From an uncultured Flammeovirgaceae bacterium (GTDB lineage: Bacteria > Bacteroidota > Bacteroidia > Cytophagales > Cyclobacteriaceae): a stretch of DNA of 6,141 nucleotides. Shown here piece after piece: positions 5,969 to 6,141 of this stretch; position 1 is the first letter of the stretch; the number at the start of each line of letters is the position of its first letter. The stretch lies in contig CAMPJM010000259.1 in NCBI GenBank assembly GCA_946886805.1, forward strand, positions 1 through 6,141, in the 5' to 3' direction. The translations under genes and the position numbers were made by a program. The notes under the pieces were generated by a model. That model was not told the origin of the DNA. It searched no databases and was given only the letters and a program-made list of their open reading frames with translations.

Positions 5969-5985
5969 ATCGTTTTGTGAGACGG
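5969..5985 (-). repeat. Junction repeat, copy 7
   Basis: Minus-strand CCGTCTCACAAAACGAT, 21 nt after the stop of the partial gene at the right edge. The upstream arm on the minus strand (ATCATAATTGAG) partly pairs with CTCACAAAACGAT across a loop of about 7 nt. It shares TTGAGG(A/T)AC next to the repeat with copy 1. A further AGACG in the partial gene's coding end can pair with CGTCT. Confidence 0.85.
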
Positions 5986-6006
5986 TTCCTCAATTATGAT
6001 GCGTTT

Positions 6007-6141
6007 TTATTCATTTTTACTCAATATTATCGCTCGTCTGTACGACTCAATAAAATATTGTTTTTCTTTACTTTTCTTCCAACAAAAGCCCAAATAATAA
6101 TTACTCTGTTCCGTTGTTGATATAAAACTTCCATCTTTATA
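6007..6141 (-). CDS. Partial gene, C-terminal 44 residues only
   Basis: A minus-strand frame open from the window edge to the TAA at 6007-6009. It begins YKDGSFISTTEQSNYYLG, continues FCWKKSKEKQYFIESYRR and ends AIILSKNE. It is too short to name, but it reads like a real protein end with mixed charged and aromatic residues. Its stop lies 21 nt before junction repeat 7, the same spacing as the complete genes of the array. This supports it being genuine and shows that the array continues to the right. Confidence 0.6.
   Translation of the reverse strand, partial: YKDGSFISTTEQSNYYLGFCWKKSKEKQYFIESYRRAIILSKNE

Noticed and set aside
1303..5985. Calling the repeats canonical integron attC sites
   Set aside because: The conserved core CAYAWAACGAT / ATCGTTWTRTG does not fit RYYYAAC at the outer left with GTTRRRY at the outer right. 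The spans between stop and repeat are also short for attC. Kept only as one hypothesis.
1303..5985. CRISPR array
   Set aside because: The units between repeats are 240-1640 bp, unequal and coding; there are no uniform spacers and no cas gene.
1303..5985. REP/REPIN elements
   Set aside because: In those the whole hairpin is conserved with a GTAG-type head. Here one arm is constant and the other differs at each site, and no RAYT-type transposase is seen.

Overview
The window is AT-rich and gene-dense. It looks like a stretch of accessory genes in a bacterial chromosome, most likely Bacteroidota. That assignment is inference: it rests on weak or absent Shine-Dalgarno sequences before most starts, short lipoprotein signals with a plain lipobox, and the general style of the proteins. 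No rRNA, tRNA, CRISPR array, transposase or integrase is visible.

Left part (1-1276, plus strand): a PD-(D/E)xK nuclease-like gene is split into two frames at a run of six T. The break falls on a correctly phased T TTT TTA heptamer. The aspartate expected in the PD motif reads as glycine. The gene is therefore either decayed or expressed by -1 frameshifting.

Right part (about 1300-6141, minus strand): eight genes, all on the minus strand. In order of transcription they are a partial unknown gene at the right edge, a soluble unknown protein, a membrane protein with a PH-like domain, two small two-helix membrane proteins, a small lipoprotein, an AlkB-type dioxygenase and a serine beta-lactamase-family lipoprotein. 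These have no obvious shared pathway, though five of the eight are predicted membrane or lipid-anchored proteins.

What ties the region together is a short repeat, minus-strand consensus YGTCTCAYAWAACGAT. Good copies lie at 1317-1333, 2977-2991, 3609-3625, 4057-4073, 4312-4328, 4697-4713 and 5969-5985. Each sits in a gene junction, usually 17-24 nt after one stop codon and close before the next start. An eighth copy (1303-1318) lies in the opposite orientation 26 nt after the plus-strand nuclease gene and forms a near-perfect palindrome with its neighbour. Only the junction at 5305-5362 lacks a good copy, so those two genes form one two-gene module.

The layout (single unrelated genes, each bounded by a conserved short element with a variable hairpin arm) is that of a gene-cassette array. 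The element does not fit the canonical integron attC R boxes (RYYYAAC/GTTRRRY). It may be a divergent recombination site, a non-integron cassette system, or a shared RNA-level element; the sequence alone does not decide.
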